DNA from: Chryseobacterium soldanellicola
GTDB lineage: Bacteria > Bacteroidota > Bacteroidia > Flavobacteriales > Weeksellaceae
Length of the DNA stretch: 64,000 bases
Assembly: GCF_900100115.1 (NCBI RefSeq)
Contig: NZ_FNKL01000001.1
Coordinates: forward strand, 806,001 to 870,000
Reading direction: 5' to 3'
The translations under genes were made by a program, and so were the position numbers. The notes beneath the pieces were generated by a model. That model saw only the letters and a list, made by a program, of their open reading frames with translations. It was not told the origin of the DNA and searched no databases. Below are positions 16,277 through 24,315 of the stretch, piece after piece (the first letter of the stretch is position 1; the number at the start of each line of letters is the position of its first letter).

Positions 16277-17989
16277 TTATTTGATAGAATTAAGAAAAAT
16301 TCCTAGATCTTCTTCTTTATCAAGCTTCATTTTAGATTTTATTTTTGATTTATAAACCCGGGCGCTTCCTGGGGTAACATTTTCCAGCAGAGACACTTCT
16401 TTTGATGAAAGATTGAGCCTGTAGAGCACGCATAATTTCAATTCATGGTCTGTAAGAGTAGAAAATCTATTTGACAGTTTTTCCATAAATTCTTTATTTT
16501 CGATAGAGCTTTCATTGATAAGGTCACAATTTTTCTCATCAATCTGCAATAGATTGTTGATTTTAAAAAAAAGATCTCTTACGGTACTTTCGGCATCAAT
16601 ATTTTTTGATCTTTTAATTTTTTTGAGGTTTTCGAGGAATGCTTTTTCTGTTTCTATTTTCAGGTTGAGGTTGAGATGCAGATTTTTTATTTTACCTTGC
16701 TGAAACTGAAGATCTTTTTCTAAATTTTCCTTATTACTTTCTAAAAGTGATTTTTCTTCTTCCAGAATATTTTTTTCTGCTTCATTTTTCTTTCTGATTT
16801 TAAAAATAATGCGTACGGAAATGGCTATAACAGCTACAATTAAAATAACAAGCAAAATGTTTTTTCTTTTCTGGCTTTCTATTTTTACATCATATTGCTG
16901 ATTAATATTTTTTAAAATGTAACCGTTGAGTACGTTAGAAACGTTGTCGATTTCTTCAGAAATATCCTGTGCATTTTGGTTATTGTATTTTATCAGCAGA
17001 TCCGAATATATATTAACATTAGGAATATCATTATTTTTAATATAATAATTGACCAATATTTCACAAATCGCAATTTTTGCTTTCAGAGGTTTTGTTTTGG
17101 GTAAAAGTGTTCTATATAAAAGAATTATTTCTTTAACCTTATCTAATTGTTTGTTTGACTGATATATAGAGAGTAATTTAGCTACCTTTTTAACACCGTT
17201 AAGAGAAAGGGTCTGCTCAGATTTAGAGTAATCAATATCTTTTACCAAGTATCTTTCGGCGGTTACATAATCTTTTTTATAAAAATAGAATAATCCTAAG
17301 TTAGCAATCATTTTATGCATAAAAGTAATCTCATCACCGGTAAGTTTTTTTTTGGTTTTAAGAATATTTATAGCGTATCTGGTTTGCTTAATTCCTGAAT
17401 CAAAATTACCTGTTTTCATGTCACATAAGGCAAAATTATTGTGCATGGAAGCAATATACATAGTATCCCGCTTACTAAAATTGACTAACGCCTTTCCAAA
17501 ATAAATCCTTGCAAGAGAATAGCTTTTGTGTGTAAAATACCATCTTCCTTTTGCATGATACATATGTGGCAAAAAGTTTTTTATAGGAGATTTTTCTTCA
17601 ATTTTTATTGCCTCATTGAGAAACTGTAAACATAATTTGGGTGAGGTATCTTCTAATTCCAGGGCCAGAAAAAAATTACATGCAGCCGTAATGTATTCAT
17701 AATGATCATCATTAATTCTGATTAATTCGTAAATCAATGATATTTTTTTGGATCTGCTTTCTGTATTTAGAAATATCTCACCGTATTTACTGCTGAGCAG
17801 ATATTTTAAATCATTTGTTTTTTTATATTTATTAAGCTCCTGTAGATATAAGCTGTGTATTTTTTTCTGATCGTGGTCAGCTTCCGTAAATTCTTTGTCA
17901 ATATTATAGAAATATTCATTGTCATTCACTGAATGGCTGGAATTCATCAGTAAAACTGACAATAATAATATGAGTATTATCCGGTACAC
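16277..17989 (-). CDS. membrane-anchored TPR protein with LuxR-like HTH
   Basis: This 570-residue protein has a signal-anchor (residues 1-18), helical TPR-like repeats from about 40 to 340, and a transmembrane helix near 377-397. A coiled coil at about 400-460 (EKNILEEEKSLLESNKENL) and a C-terminal HTH follow. The HTH region reads STLTDHELKLCVLYRLNL, then SSKEVSLLENVTPGSARVYK, the usual layout for LuxR/GerE-like domains in these Bacteroidetes proteins. It should sense something in the periplasm or membrane and bind DNA in the cytoplasm. It has the same plan as the gene at 20230. The regulon is unknown. Confidence 0.82.
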   Translation of the reverse strand: MYRIILILLLSVLLMNSSHSVNDNEYFYNIDKEFTEADHDQKKIHSLYLQELNKYKKTNDLKYLLSSKYGEIFLNTESRSKKISLIYELIRINDDHYEYITAACNFFLALELEDTSPKLCLQFLNEAIKIEEKSPIKNFLPHMYHAKGRWYFTHKSYSLARIYFGKALVNFSKRDTMYIASMHNNFALCDMKTGNFDSGIKQTRYAINILKTKKKLTGDEITFMHKMIANLGLFYFYKKDYVTAERYLVKDIDYSKSEQTLSLNGVKKVAKLLSIYQSNKQLDKVKEIILLYRTLLPKTKPLKAKIAICEILVNYYIKNNDIPNVNIYSDLLIKYNNQNAQDISEEIDNVSNVLNGYILKNINQQYDVKIESQKRKNILLVILIVAVIAISVRIIFKIRKKNEAEKNILEEEKSLLESNKENLEKDLQFQQGKIKNLHLNLNLKIETEKAFLENLKKIKRSKNIDAESTVRDLFFKINNLLQIDEKNCDLINESSIENKEFMEKLSNRFSTLTDHELKLCVLYRLNLSSKEVSLLENVTPGSARVYKSKIKSKMKLDKEEDLGIFLNSIK

Positions 17990-18861
17990 ATTCTAATTTA
18001 GTAAAAAAAACAATCGGTAATTAATTTAATATTATTTACGCTTAAAATATATACAATTTAATGATTATCAGTTAATTACATTTTAAATTTTCAAATAATT
18101 AACATGAAAACCTTATTATAATCGATGTTGATTAAAAAAATAAAATAATACATAATCTCAATTCTACATTAATTAATAAACTGATAGATTTAAATAAAAA
18201 GATAAAATAAATAAGAAGAATTCTTTCATTGTAAAACAATAACAATTGATTGAAAAGAAAATAAATCTGGAAAAAAAACCGAAAAATGAGTCTTTAACTC
18301 ATGTTTTAAAAAATTTGATAAAAAAACAATTCTAAATGTTGTTTTATAATAGCTTAAAATCACTTTTTAATAACCCTATTTTACTAAAATCTGCTTATTT
18401 ACTGCTTAACTTATGGTTAAATACATAACCCTAGTTTTTTTTCTTAAAAGAAATCACAAATAAGATGAATAAAATACAATTAATGCATTTAGCAAAATAA
18501 TAAACTAATAATCAACATGTTAAAATAATCAAGTTAACACTTCTTGCGTCGATTTTATAATTCGGTTAACACCAATTAATAGGTGAAGAGTGAGATAATT
18601 AAGACTTACAGTATAGATTTGCTATAGAAAACAACAATCAAATTAAAAAACTTGAGAAACGTTAACCAAAAAAAAGAATTTTCGTGCCTAGGTCAATAGT
18701 ATTATAATAAAAGAGAATTCAAACATTTTAAAATGAAAAAGGATATTAGATAAATAAATCTTACTTGTATAATTTAAGAAATAAAATTAAGGAATATCTT
18801 AAAAACAAGATAAAATTTAATTTACTGATAACCAATTTATTAACAATTAAATACAATTATT
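17990..18861. other. long non-coding AT-rich region with GTTAAC sites
   Basis: These 870 bp hold no convincing gene. The palindrome GTTAAC occurs at 18533-18538, 18565-18570 and 18661-18666, spaced 32 and 96 bp, close to whole helical turns. A short hairpin, ATGAGT-CTTTA-ACTCAT near 18287-18303, is followed by GTTTT. A frame opening at 18765 overlaps the following HTH gene and is not believable. The region looks like extended regulatory DNA ahead of the HTH gene pair, or decayed sequence. Confidence 0.4.
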
Positions 18862-19314
18862 ATGAAATCTTTCCAGAACATACACGCAGGAGCTTTAATA
18901 AAACAAAGAGTTTCAGAAGGAAAAATAGAAAGTCAGCGTATTTGTAATTTTTTCAACTGTACGGAAGAAGAAATTGAGAAAATGTATGAGTCAAAAAGCA
19001 TAGACGCGGAAAAATTACTAAAATGGAGCAAATTGTTAGAATATGATTTCTTCAGGATTTATTCTCAGCATCTTATTCTTTTTTCTCCACCAAGCAATGC
19101 CTACAGTGCAGATAAAGAAAAAAAAAGTAGCCTTCCGCAATTCAGAAAGAGTATTTATACAAAAGAGGTAATTGATTTTTTAGTGGAACTTTTACAGTCG
19201 GGAGAAAAAAATATGAACGAAATAATTGATGAATACGGAATTCCTAAAACCACTCTTCATCGATGGACCGTGAAATACAGGAATTTTGAACTTGAAAAAA
19301 GTGAAAGCAAATAA
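18862..19314 (+). CDS. helix-turn-helix protein, Chryseobacterium transposase-like family
   Basis: This 150-residue protein has two parts. An N-terminal half (IHAGALIKQRVSEG...WSKLLEYDFFRIYSQHL) ends in a hydrophobic, aromatic stretch at about 56-75. A C-terminal HTH follows (YTKEVIDFLVELL, then IIDEYGIPKTTLHRWTVKY), which is homeodomain/transposase-like. It resembles a family often annotated as transposase in Chryseobacterium, but there is no catalytic DDE domain, so a regulatory role is more likely. The next gene at 19340 encodes another HTH protein, 25 nt downstream in the same direction. The long AT-rich region with GTTAAC sites lies directly upstream. Confidence 0.75.
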   Translation: MKSFQNIHAGALIKQRVSEGKIESQRICNFFNCTEEEIEKMYESKSIDAEKLLKWSKLLEYDFFRIYSQHLILFSPPSNAYSADKEKKSSLPQFRKSIYTKEVIDFLVELLQSGEKNMNEIIDEYGIPKTTLHRWTVKYRNFELEKSESK

Positions 19315-19339
19315 ATAATAATCAGTAAAAAATAACAAA

Positions 19340-19690
19340 ATGATAAGAGTAATCCCAAACTACAAGAGAATTTATAATGACATGATTACCAGAAAACATC
19401 CTGAAAAACAGGAGCAATGCAGATCAATATTAGGAAAAGAAGACCTGTCTATGCTGGATGTAATTAAGCTAAATGACATTATTTTCGGAATTAAAGATAA
19501 GCAAACGGTTATTTTTAATCAAATGCACCGTTCTTATGATGAGAACACGATATTAGAAATACTTTCATATCAACATAAAAATAATATGAATAACACTCAG
19601 TTGGCCAATCATTTCAGCCTTAGCCGAAATACCGTTGCCAAATGGAAAAAACATTTTGTAAACCGGCATTCACATTCTCTCAAAGCATGA
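19340..19690 (+). CDS. small helix-turn-helix protein, partner of the preceding gene
   Basis: This 116-residue protein starts MIRVIPNYKRIYNDMI. Its C-terminal HTH, NNTQLANHFSLSRNTVAKW (about residues 85-103), is followed by basic residues. The N-terminal part (RKHPEKQEQCRSILGKEDL) has no recognisable domain. The two adjacent HTH genes are not obvious copies of each other but share the design of unknown N-terminal part plus transposase-like HTH. I would treat them as one functional unit of unknown purpose. Neither has nuclease or recombinase residues. Confidence 0.72.
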   Translation: MIRVIPNYKRIYNDMITRKHPEKQEQCRSILGKEDLSMLDVIKLNDIIFGIKDKQTVIFNQMHRSYDENTILEILSYQHKNNMNNTQLANHFSLSRNTVAKWKKHFVNRHSHSLKA

Positions 19691-19919
19691 TGAAATATCA
19701 AGACGGTCACATCCTAAAAACACACTATTATGTAAGAACGACGGAAGATTATTGGCAATTTAATTTGTATATTCTTAATATCCCCAATTAAACATTGTAA
19801 AAGTAGCTTTAGCCAAGATCTGATCTCGTTTTTATATGCGATGAATGTGAATGTCCGGTTTTTAAAAAAAATATTAATTATTAAACAATCTTCATACATT
19901 ATATATAATTAGTGGAAGT

Positions 19920-19985
19920 AAGGAAGCGCAAATAAGTCAATTTCAGATAACTCATCCTCATTTGATTTTGACTGTTTGCCTCCTT
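19920..19985. repeat. long hairpin H1 of a three-member family
   Basis: AAGGA, GCAAA and GTCAA (19920-19940) pair in order with TTGAC, TTTGC and TCCTT (19968-19985). The result is a long stem with small internal loops around a loop of about 27 nt. The left arm, AAGTAAGGAAGCGCAAATA, is closely related to the left arms of the hairpins at 22016 and 22131. The site lies 230 bp downstream of the HTH pair. Confidence 0.6.
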
Positions 19986-20229
19986 CTTTATAAAAAAAGA
20001 ATTAAAAATTATCTTCATAATATTAAGTAAAGTGGGAATAGGTTTGTGGGAAATCAGGTTAATATTTTATTAATTTGATAACCCTCAGCCTATTTTTTTA
20101 TAATACTAACAATATAAATTATCAAAATAACAGTTTATATTAAGAACAAATAAATAATATTAATTTATTTATATAAATCATGTAATGGTATCTTATAAAA
20201 ACTAATTTTGTATTGAAAAGCCACAAATC

Positions 20230-21654
20230 ATGTTTTTAAAAAATCATTCAGTAAAAATATTTTGTCTAATTTTTATTTTCATTGCTGTACTTTTTAATTC
20301 GCAACCTTATTCTACCCCAGATCAGCTTGACAGTCTGACAGATAACTTAAGAATAGCGGGTAAAATCAATGAAAGTATTGAGTTGAATAAACGCGCAATA
20401 AGCCAGTTTGAAAAGAAAAAAGATACAAATGGACTGATTGCAGCGTACATCAACATGGGTGGCTTGCTGTGGCACTTACACAGGTATAAAGAAAGCCTGC
20501 AATATCTGGAAAACGCAGAAGATAAGCTCATAAAAATCAAAAATTTTGATTTACGCGCCAAACTTTATGGTGAATATGGCAGAAATTACGCTTCCTTAGG
20601 TCTTCTTGAACAGTCAAATTCCAGCTTAAATACTTCTATTTATTTTGCAAAACAAATTTCCAACAAGAAAAAAAGAGAAAAACTTCTTTATTTTTATTAT
20701 ACCTGGAAACTTGCAAATTTTGAAGAGCTTCATATTACGGATTCTATTAATTTTATTCAAAAAAAACGTCTTGAGCTTTCTGCACAACCTCTGACTTTTG
20801 TACATATTGCCGAAGAAAACCTAAAAAACAAGCAATTAGATACTGCCGAATATTATCTTAATAAAGCGATGTCATTAACAGGTGATTACAGCCTTTATCA
20901 AAAATCGATGACTTTGCTTGCTTTCGGAAAACTCTATACTGAAAGGGAAAGTTATGATAAAGCGTTACAATATTATCTTCAATCCTTAGCCATTTCAAAA
21001 CAATTAAGTCGTAAAAATGATATCCGAAATGCATATAAAATAATCTCTGATACTTATAAACAACTTAATGATATTGAAAAAAAGAATGAATATCTGGAAA
21101 AATATTCTCATTTAAGCGACAGCATCGAAAAAGATGAGAGAAATGCCCTTGACATTCCTGTGAAAAAAATCATTAAGAAAGAAAGTCAGAAAGAAAAAGA
21201 AGAAAGAACAAAATATTATATCATTATCGTTATTATTATTGCTGTTGCAACTTCCATATTATTTTTCTTAGTTAAAGCTTATCAGAAGAAACAAAAACTT
21301 AAAGATGAAATAATTGATGAAAAATTAACTGAAACTGAAGAATTAAAGCAAAAATTAAACACCACCGGTTTCGATGAACTTTCGAAGCTGGCAATGACCA
21401 ATGACCCGTTTTTTCTGCCTCGCTTCAAAGAAATATATCCTGAATTTTATGAAAAACTGACTGAAAAATACCCTCAGCTTTCAGCAAATGATATTAAATT
21501 CAGTGCATTTCTGAGGCTTAATCTTTCCACAAAAACTATTGCACAATATAAAAATATTTCTGTCCGCACCATTGAATCCAGAAAATACAGACTTAGAAAA
21601 AAATTAGATCTTCCTTCGGATATTGATCTGAATAAATGGATGATGGAATTTTAA
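20230..21654 (+). CDS. membrane-anchored TPR protein with LuxR-like HTH (second copy of the design)
   Basis: This 474-residue protein has a hydrophobic N-terminus (residues 8-24) and helical TPR-like repeats through about 300. It then has a transmembrane helix at about 329-350, a charged linker and a C-terminal HTH (ANDIKFSAFLRLNLSTKTIA, then YKNISVRTIESRKYRLRKKL). The pattern of an exported repeat region, one helix and a cytoplasmic HTH matches the gene at 16277. Both flanks carry members of the hairpin family: H1 240 nt upstream, and H2 and H3 downstream. The target genes are unknown. Confidence 0.82.
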   Translation: MFLKNHSVKIFCLIFIFIAVLFNSQPYSTPDQLDSLTDNLRIAGKINESIELNKRAISQFEKKKDTNGLIAAYINMGGLLWHLHRYKESLQYLENAEDKLIKIKNFDLRAKLYGEYGRNYASLGLLEQSNSSLNTSIYFAKQISNKKKREKLLYFYYTWKLANFEELHITDSINFIQKKRLELSAQPLTFVHIAEENLKNKQLDTAEYYLNKAMSLTGDYSLYQKSMTLLAFGKLYTERESYDKALQYYLQSLAISKQLSRKNDIRNAYKIISDTYKQLNDIEKKNEYLEKYSHLSDSIEKDERNALDIPVKKIIKKESQKEKEERTKYYIIIVIIIAVATSILFFLVKAYQKKQKLKDEIIDEKLTETEELKQKLNTTGFDELSKLAMTNDPFFLPRFKEIYPEFYEKLTEKYPQLSANDIKFSAFLRLNLSTKTIAQYKNISVRTIESRKYRLRKKLDLPSDIDLNKWMMEF

Positions 21655-21822
21655 TTATTAGTCCAGATTTTACATTTTTTAAATAATCAGCAGGATAATT
21701 CAAATTTCAAGCTGTTATTTTATACTTCATCAATACTGCAAGCACAACCAATACACATTGATAATCAAATCATTAAAAATATGAAGTGGTATTGCAGTAA
21801 TGTATTCATCCAAAATTCACTG

Positions 21823-21920
21823 TACATTTGTTCAACATTCAAGTTAGTATTTAAAACACAAATTTGTTCCCTGATAAGGACTTACAGAGTGAGCTGCTTA
21901 ATTGTCTGCTCACTCTTTTT
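21823..21920 (+). ncRNA. candidate small RNA with its own terminator
   Basis: A -7-like box, TACATTTG (21823-21830), is followed about 55 nt later by a strong hairpin. GAGTGAGC (21887-21894) pairs with GCTCACTC (21908-21915), directly followed by five T residues. The terminator is more than 230 nt from the nearest upstream stop codon, and no good coding frame lies between. That is the usual signature of an intergenic small RNA of about 85 nt. There is no matching TTG at the -33 position, which weakens the promoter part. The terminator could instead serve a long 3' UTR of the regulator gene. Confidence 0.35.
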
Positions 21921-21968
21921 AAATTTTAAACTAATTTTTGTCTTGAAATATAATCCGATTGTTTTAAA

Positions 21969-22010
21969 ATTTTCTTACCAATTTAATACACAGTCTTCAG
22001 GTAAGAAAAT
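21969..22010. repeat. 11-bp inverted repeat with 20-nt loop
   Basis: ATTTTCTTACC (21969-21979) is the exact complement of GGTAAGAAAAT (22000-22010). It lies between the small-RNA-type terminator and hairpin H2. It may be an operator or part of a longer structured transcript. Confidence 0.45.
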
Positions 22011-22015
22011 GATAA

Positions 22016-22081
22016 GTAGGATGTGCAAATATCCTGAAGCAAAGACTCATCCCGTTTTGAATTCTGGATTTTGCAGCCTAC
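22016..22081. repeat. long hairpin H2
   Basis: GTAGG, TGCAAA and ATCC (22016-22034) pair with GGAT, TTTGCA and CCTAC (22066-22081). The stem is interrupted by small internal loops, the loop is about 31 nt, and a T-rich stretch follows. The arms match hairpin H3 (22131-22180) closely and H1 (19920-19985) more loosely. Confidence 0.6.
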
Positions 22082-22130
22082 TTTTAAGCTTTGACGTTAT
22101 TTAATGATATATAATAAGTGAAGTGGTGGT

Positions 22131-22180
22131 GTAGGAATGCAAATATTTCATTTTAATCTTGTTGGATATTTGCTTCCTAC
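22131..22180. repeat. long hairpin H3
   Basis: GTAGGAATGCAAATAT (22131-22146) pairs with ATATTTGCTTCCTAC (22166-22180) with a single bulge, making a stem of about 15 bp with a 19-nt loop, followed by TTTT. It is the tightest of the three related hairpins and starts 115 bp after H2. Confidence 0.65.
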
Positions 22181-22212
22181 TTTTATGAAAAACACATTTT
22201 TTGGAGAAAAAG

Positions 22213-22240
22213 AAAAACCGTTTGATCAAAAACGGTTTTT
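22213..22240 (-). terminator. terminator of the FAD oxidoreductase gene
   Basis: AAAAACCGTTT (22213-22223) and AAACGGTTTTT (22230-22240) form a perfect 11-bp stem with loop GATCAA, 15 nt after the minus-strand stop codon. The flanking runs would let it act in both directions. Confidence 0.8.
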
Positions 22241-22254
22241 TATTTTATGAATAT

Positions 22255-23298
22255 CTATTTTACTGTAGTAAATCTATCTAGAGAAACTTCCTTATGCAAA
22301 GGGATATTTTCTTCAATAAAATCATATAAGCTCTTAGAAAAATAGCAGCCGTTGAGAATCCCCCTCGCCCCTAAACCATTGAAAACATATAAATTTTTAT
22401 GCTCCGAATGTCTTCCGAGGATAGGTCTCCTGTCTTTTACCGTTGGTCTGAAACCAAAATTAGTATCTTTAATTTCAAAATCATAAGGATAAAACTCAGA
22501 TAATCCTTTTATTAATTGTTCCACTGCAGAATCATCAATATGATGATGTAATTGCTCCCTGTCGTAGGTTCCGCCATAAAAAAATAAACCATTATTTACA
22601 GGGAATAGAAAATGTTTCTTTTTAATGGTAATATTTGGAGAAATCGGGACAGAAAGCTTTACTTTAATATGATGTCCTTTATTTGGATCTATCGGTAAAT
22701 CAGAGAAATATGGGTTGTTTTTAACAACAATTCCTTCACAGAAAATAATATGTTTAAAATTAAAGTCTTCATATGTATTTTGGGAAGTATTGATCTTCGA
22801 ATAATCAAATTTTTCTTTGATAAGTTGTGATTCATTTTCAAAAAAATTGAATAAACCTGTAAAAAATCCATTAACATTAAGTCTGGCGGATTGATTTACC
22901 TTTCCTGTATTAAAATCATTTTTTACTACCTCTAAATGATCAAAATTTTTATCTAAAAAATGGGTAAGCTCATTATTTTCTGATTTTTTAAGCCAAAGTT
23001 TCTGTTCATTTTCATCATGAAAAATTCTGTGAATAGGATTTTCAATTAAGTAATTTTCTCCGGTATAAGATTCGATTTGGTGAAGTGTTTCCTTAAGGAA
23101 ATCTATTTGCTCCTGGGCCTTCCAAAATGTGGTAAACTTTTTAAGAACAACAGGATTTATAATCCCTGCTGAAACTTGAGAAGCACTTTTTCGACCTTCG
23201 GAAAACAGGACAAAAGATTTATCATTTATTTTTAATTGATGCGCAAGAAATAAGGCCGCGTAACCATCTCCTACAATTATATAATCTACATTTTTCAT
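22255..23298 (-). CDS. FAD-dependent oxidoreductase, DadA/glycine oxidase-like
   Basis: This 347-residue protein has an N-terminal dinucleotide-binding site (YIIVGDGYAALFLA, residues 6-19). The C-terminal FAD-binding and substrate region includes NFGFRPTVKDRRPILGRH and the closing FNGLGARGILNGC motif of the DAO superfamily. It probably oxidises an amine or amino acid; the substrate cannot be deduced. It sits directly behind gldN on the same strand, but a perfect hairpin terminator at 23302-23332 separates them. Its expression may therefore be lower than that of the gld genes, or driven from within. As far as I recall, an FAD oxidoreductase at this position is common in flavobacteria. Confidence 0.87.
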   Translation of the reverse strand: MKNVDYIIVGDGYAALFLAHQLKINDKSFVLFSEGRKSASQVSAGIINPVVLKKFTTFWKAQEQIDFLKETLHQIESYTGENYLIENPIHRIFHDENEQKLWLKKSENNELTHFLDKNFDHLEVVKNDFNTGKVNQSARLNVNGFFTGLFNFFENESQLIKEKFDYSKINTSQNTYEDFNFKHIIFCEGIVVKNNPYFSDLPIDPNKGHHIKVKLSVPISPNITIKKKHFLFPVNNGLFFYGGTYDREQLHHHIDDSAVEQLIKGLSEFYPYDFEIKDTNFGFRPTVKDRRPILGRHSEHKNLYVFNGLGARGILNGCYFSKSLYDFIEENIPLHKEVSLDRFTTVK

Positions 23299-23301
23299 AA
23301 T

Positions 23302-23332
23302 AAAAAAACCTGAGTAAAAGTACTCAGGTTTT
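23302..23332 (-). terminator. terminator at the end of the gld operon
   Basis: AAAACCTGAGTA (23305-23316) and TACTCAGGTTTT (23321-23332) form a perfect 12-bp stem with loop AAAG. Read on the minus strand it ends in seven T residues. It lies between gldN and the FAD oxidoreductase. Confidence 0.88.
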
Positions 23333-23352
23333 CTATAAATATCAAGTGAAAT

Positions 23353-24291
23353 TTAGTAATTCCACATTTCATTTTCCATGTCAAGAATCTGTGACTTGAT
23401 TTTGTCACTTTCTTCGATCTGCTCTTCAGCATTTCTAGGAATATAATCTTTGATCACACCATCACCTAAGCCGTTTGAAGACTTATAGATGATTGAAGAA
23501 AATCTTCTGGCATTAAGCAAATCATCGAATGATAAATCTGCAGATGAATTCTTTCTGTTGAATACAAAATTATTAGCCAATACATCTCTAGCGCTTGGAT
23601 AATAGATCCAGAACAGGTCAATAAGCTCGTCAGCAGCAACTAGTGGCTGTCCGTCAGGACCTACTCTACCTTGTACAGCAGGATCAGGACCCATTGCAGC
23701 AATACCTAGAGGTCTGTATTTCATTTGCCCATCTCTCTTATCGATAAACCACATACCCATAATCTTTAAAACTTTTACTTTATCAGTAGTCGTTTTAAAT
23801 ACATCGGTATATTCTTTTTTCTCCTGTTCAGTTAACTGTCTTCCGGAGTTTAAGATATCAATCGCAGCATCAGCAATTCTAACGCTTTCCAATCTCTTTT
23901 GAATTGCCTCAGGAGATAATTTAGTCACAAAATTTTCGTCATCGTAAACTTCAGCAATTTTTCCTGTAGTTGCCGCGTCTAATAATAACTGATATAAAGA
24001 TCTTGTCTGAGTAGCTAATAAACCATCCGGATTGTCATAATAAAACGGTTGGTTGATCTTATCATTCATATCGATAATTTCCCAAACAAACATACTTTTT
24101 AAGATATCTTTATCATCAACAAACCCATATTCTAAAGGCTTTACAGTTTTATCAACGATTGTATCACCAACTTTTTGTTTGTTTTCAGCTCTCATTTGTC
24201 TGAACTCTTCCGGCGAAGAAGCGTTCAGGATAGTTTGGGAGAATGCAAATCCCGAAACCAACACTAAAAAACTGCTAATATATTTTTTCAT
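23353..24291 (-). CDS. gldN: gliding motility / type IX secretion protein GldN
   Basis: This 312-residue periplasmic protein forms a ring with GldK at the outer-membrane side of the T9SS. A signal peptide (to about residue 18) precedes QTILNASSPEEFRQMR. The segments PLEYGFVDDKDILKSMFVWE and MGMWFIDKRDGQMKYRPLGI are characteristic of the GldN/PorN family. It is the last of four consecutive gld genes, 24 nt after gldM, so translation is probably linked in one operon. In Flavobacterium johnsoniae loss of gldN abolishes secretion and gliding. Whether this strain glides cannot be told; several T9SS bacteria do not. Confidence 0.95.
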   Translation of the reverse strand: MKKYISSFLVLVSGFAFSQTILNASSPEEFRQMRAENKQKVGDTIVDKTVKPLEYGFVDDKDILKSMFVWEIIDMNDKINQPFYYDNPDGLLATQTRSLYQLLLDAATTGKIAEVYDDENFVTKLSPEAIQKRLESVRIADAAIDILNSGRQLTEQEKKEYTDVFKTTTDKVKVLKIMGMWFIDKRDGQMKYRPLGIAAMGPDPAVQGRVGPDGQPLVAADELIDLFWIYYPSARDVLANNFVFNRKNSSADLSFDDLLNARRFSSIIYKSSNGLGDGVIKDYIPRNAEEQIEESDKIKSQILDMENEMWNY

Positions 24292-24315
24292 AATATTTTT
24301 TTATACTAATTAAAA

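Noticed and set aside
18765..18947. 60-codon frame upstream of the HTH gene
   Set aside because: It overlaps the start of the HTH gene in another frame and has the composition of random AT-rich sequence.
18862..19690. Insertion sequence encoded by the two HTH genes
   Set aside because: No DDE, HUH or serine recombinase residues and no terminal inverted repeats with target-site duplication were found.
21781..22104. 107-codon open frame on the plus strand
   Set aside because: It runs across a strong terminator, an inverted repeat and hairpin H2, and its translation is cysteine-, phenylalanine- and leucine-rich without domain character.
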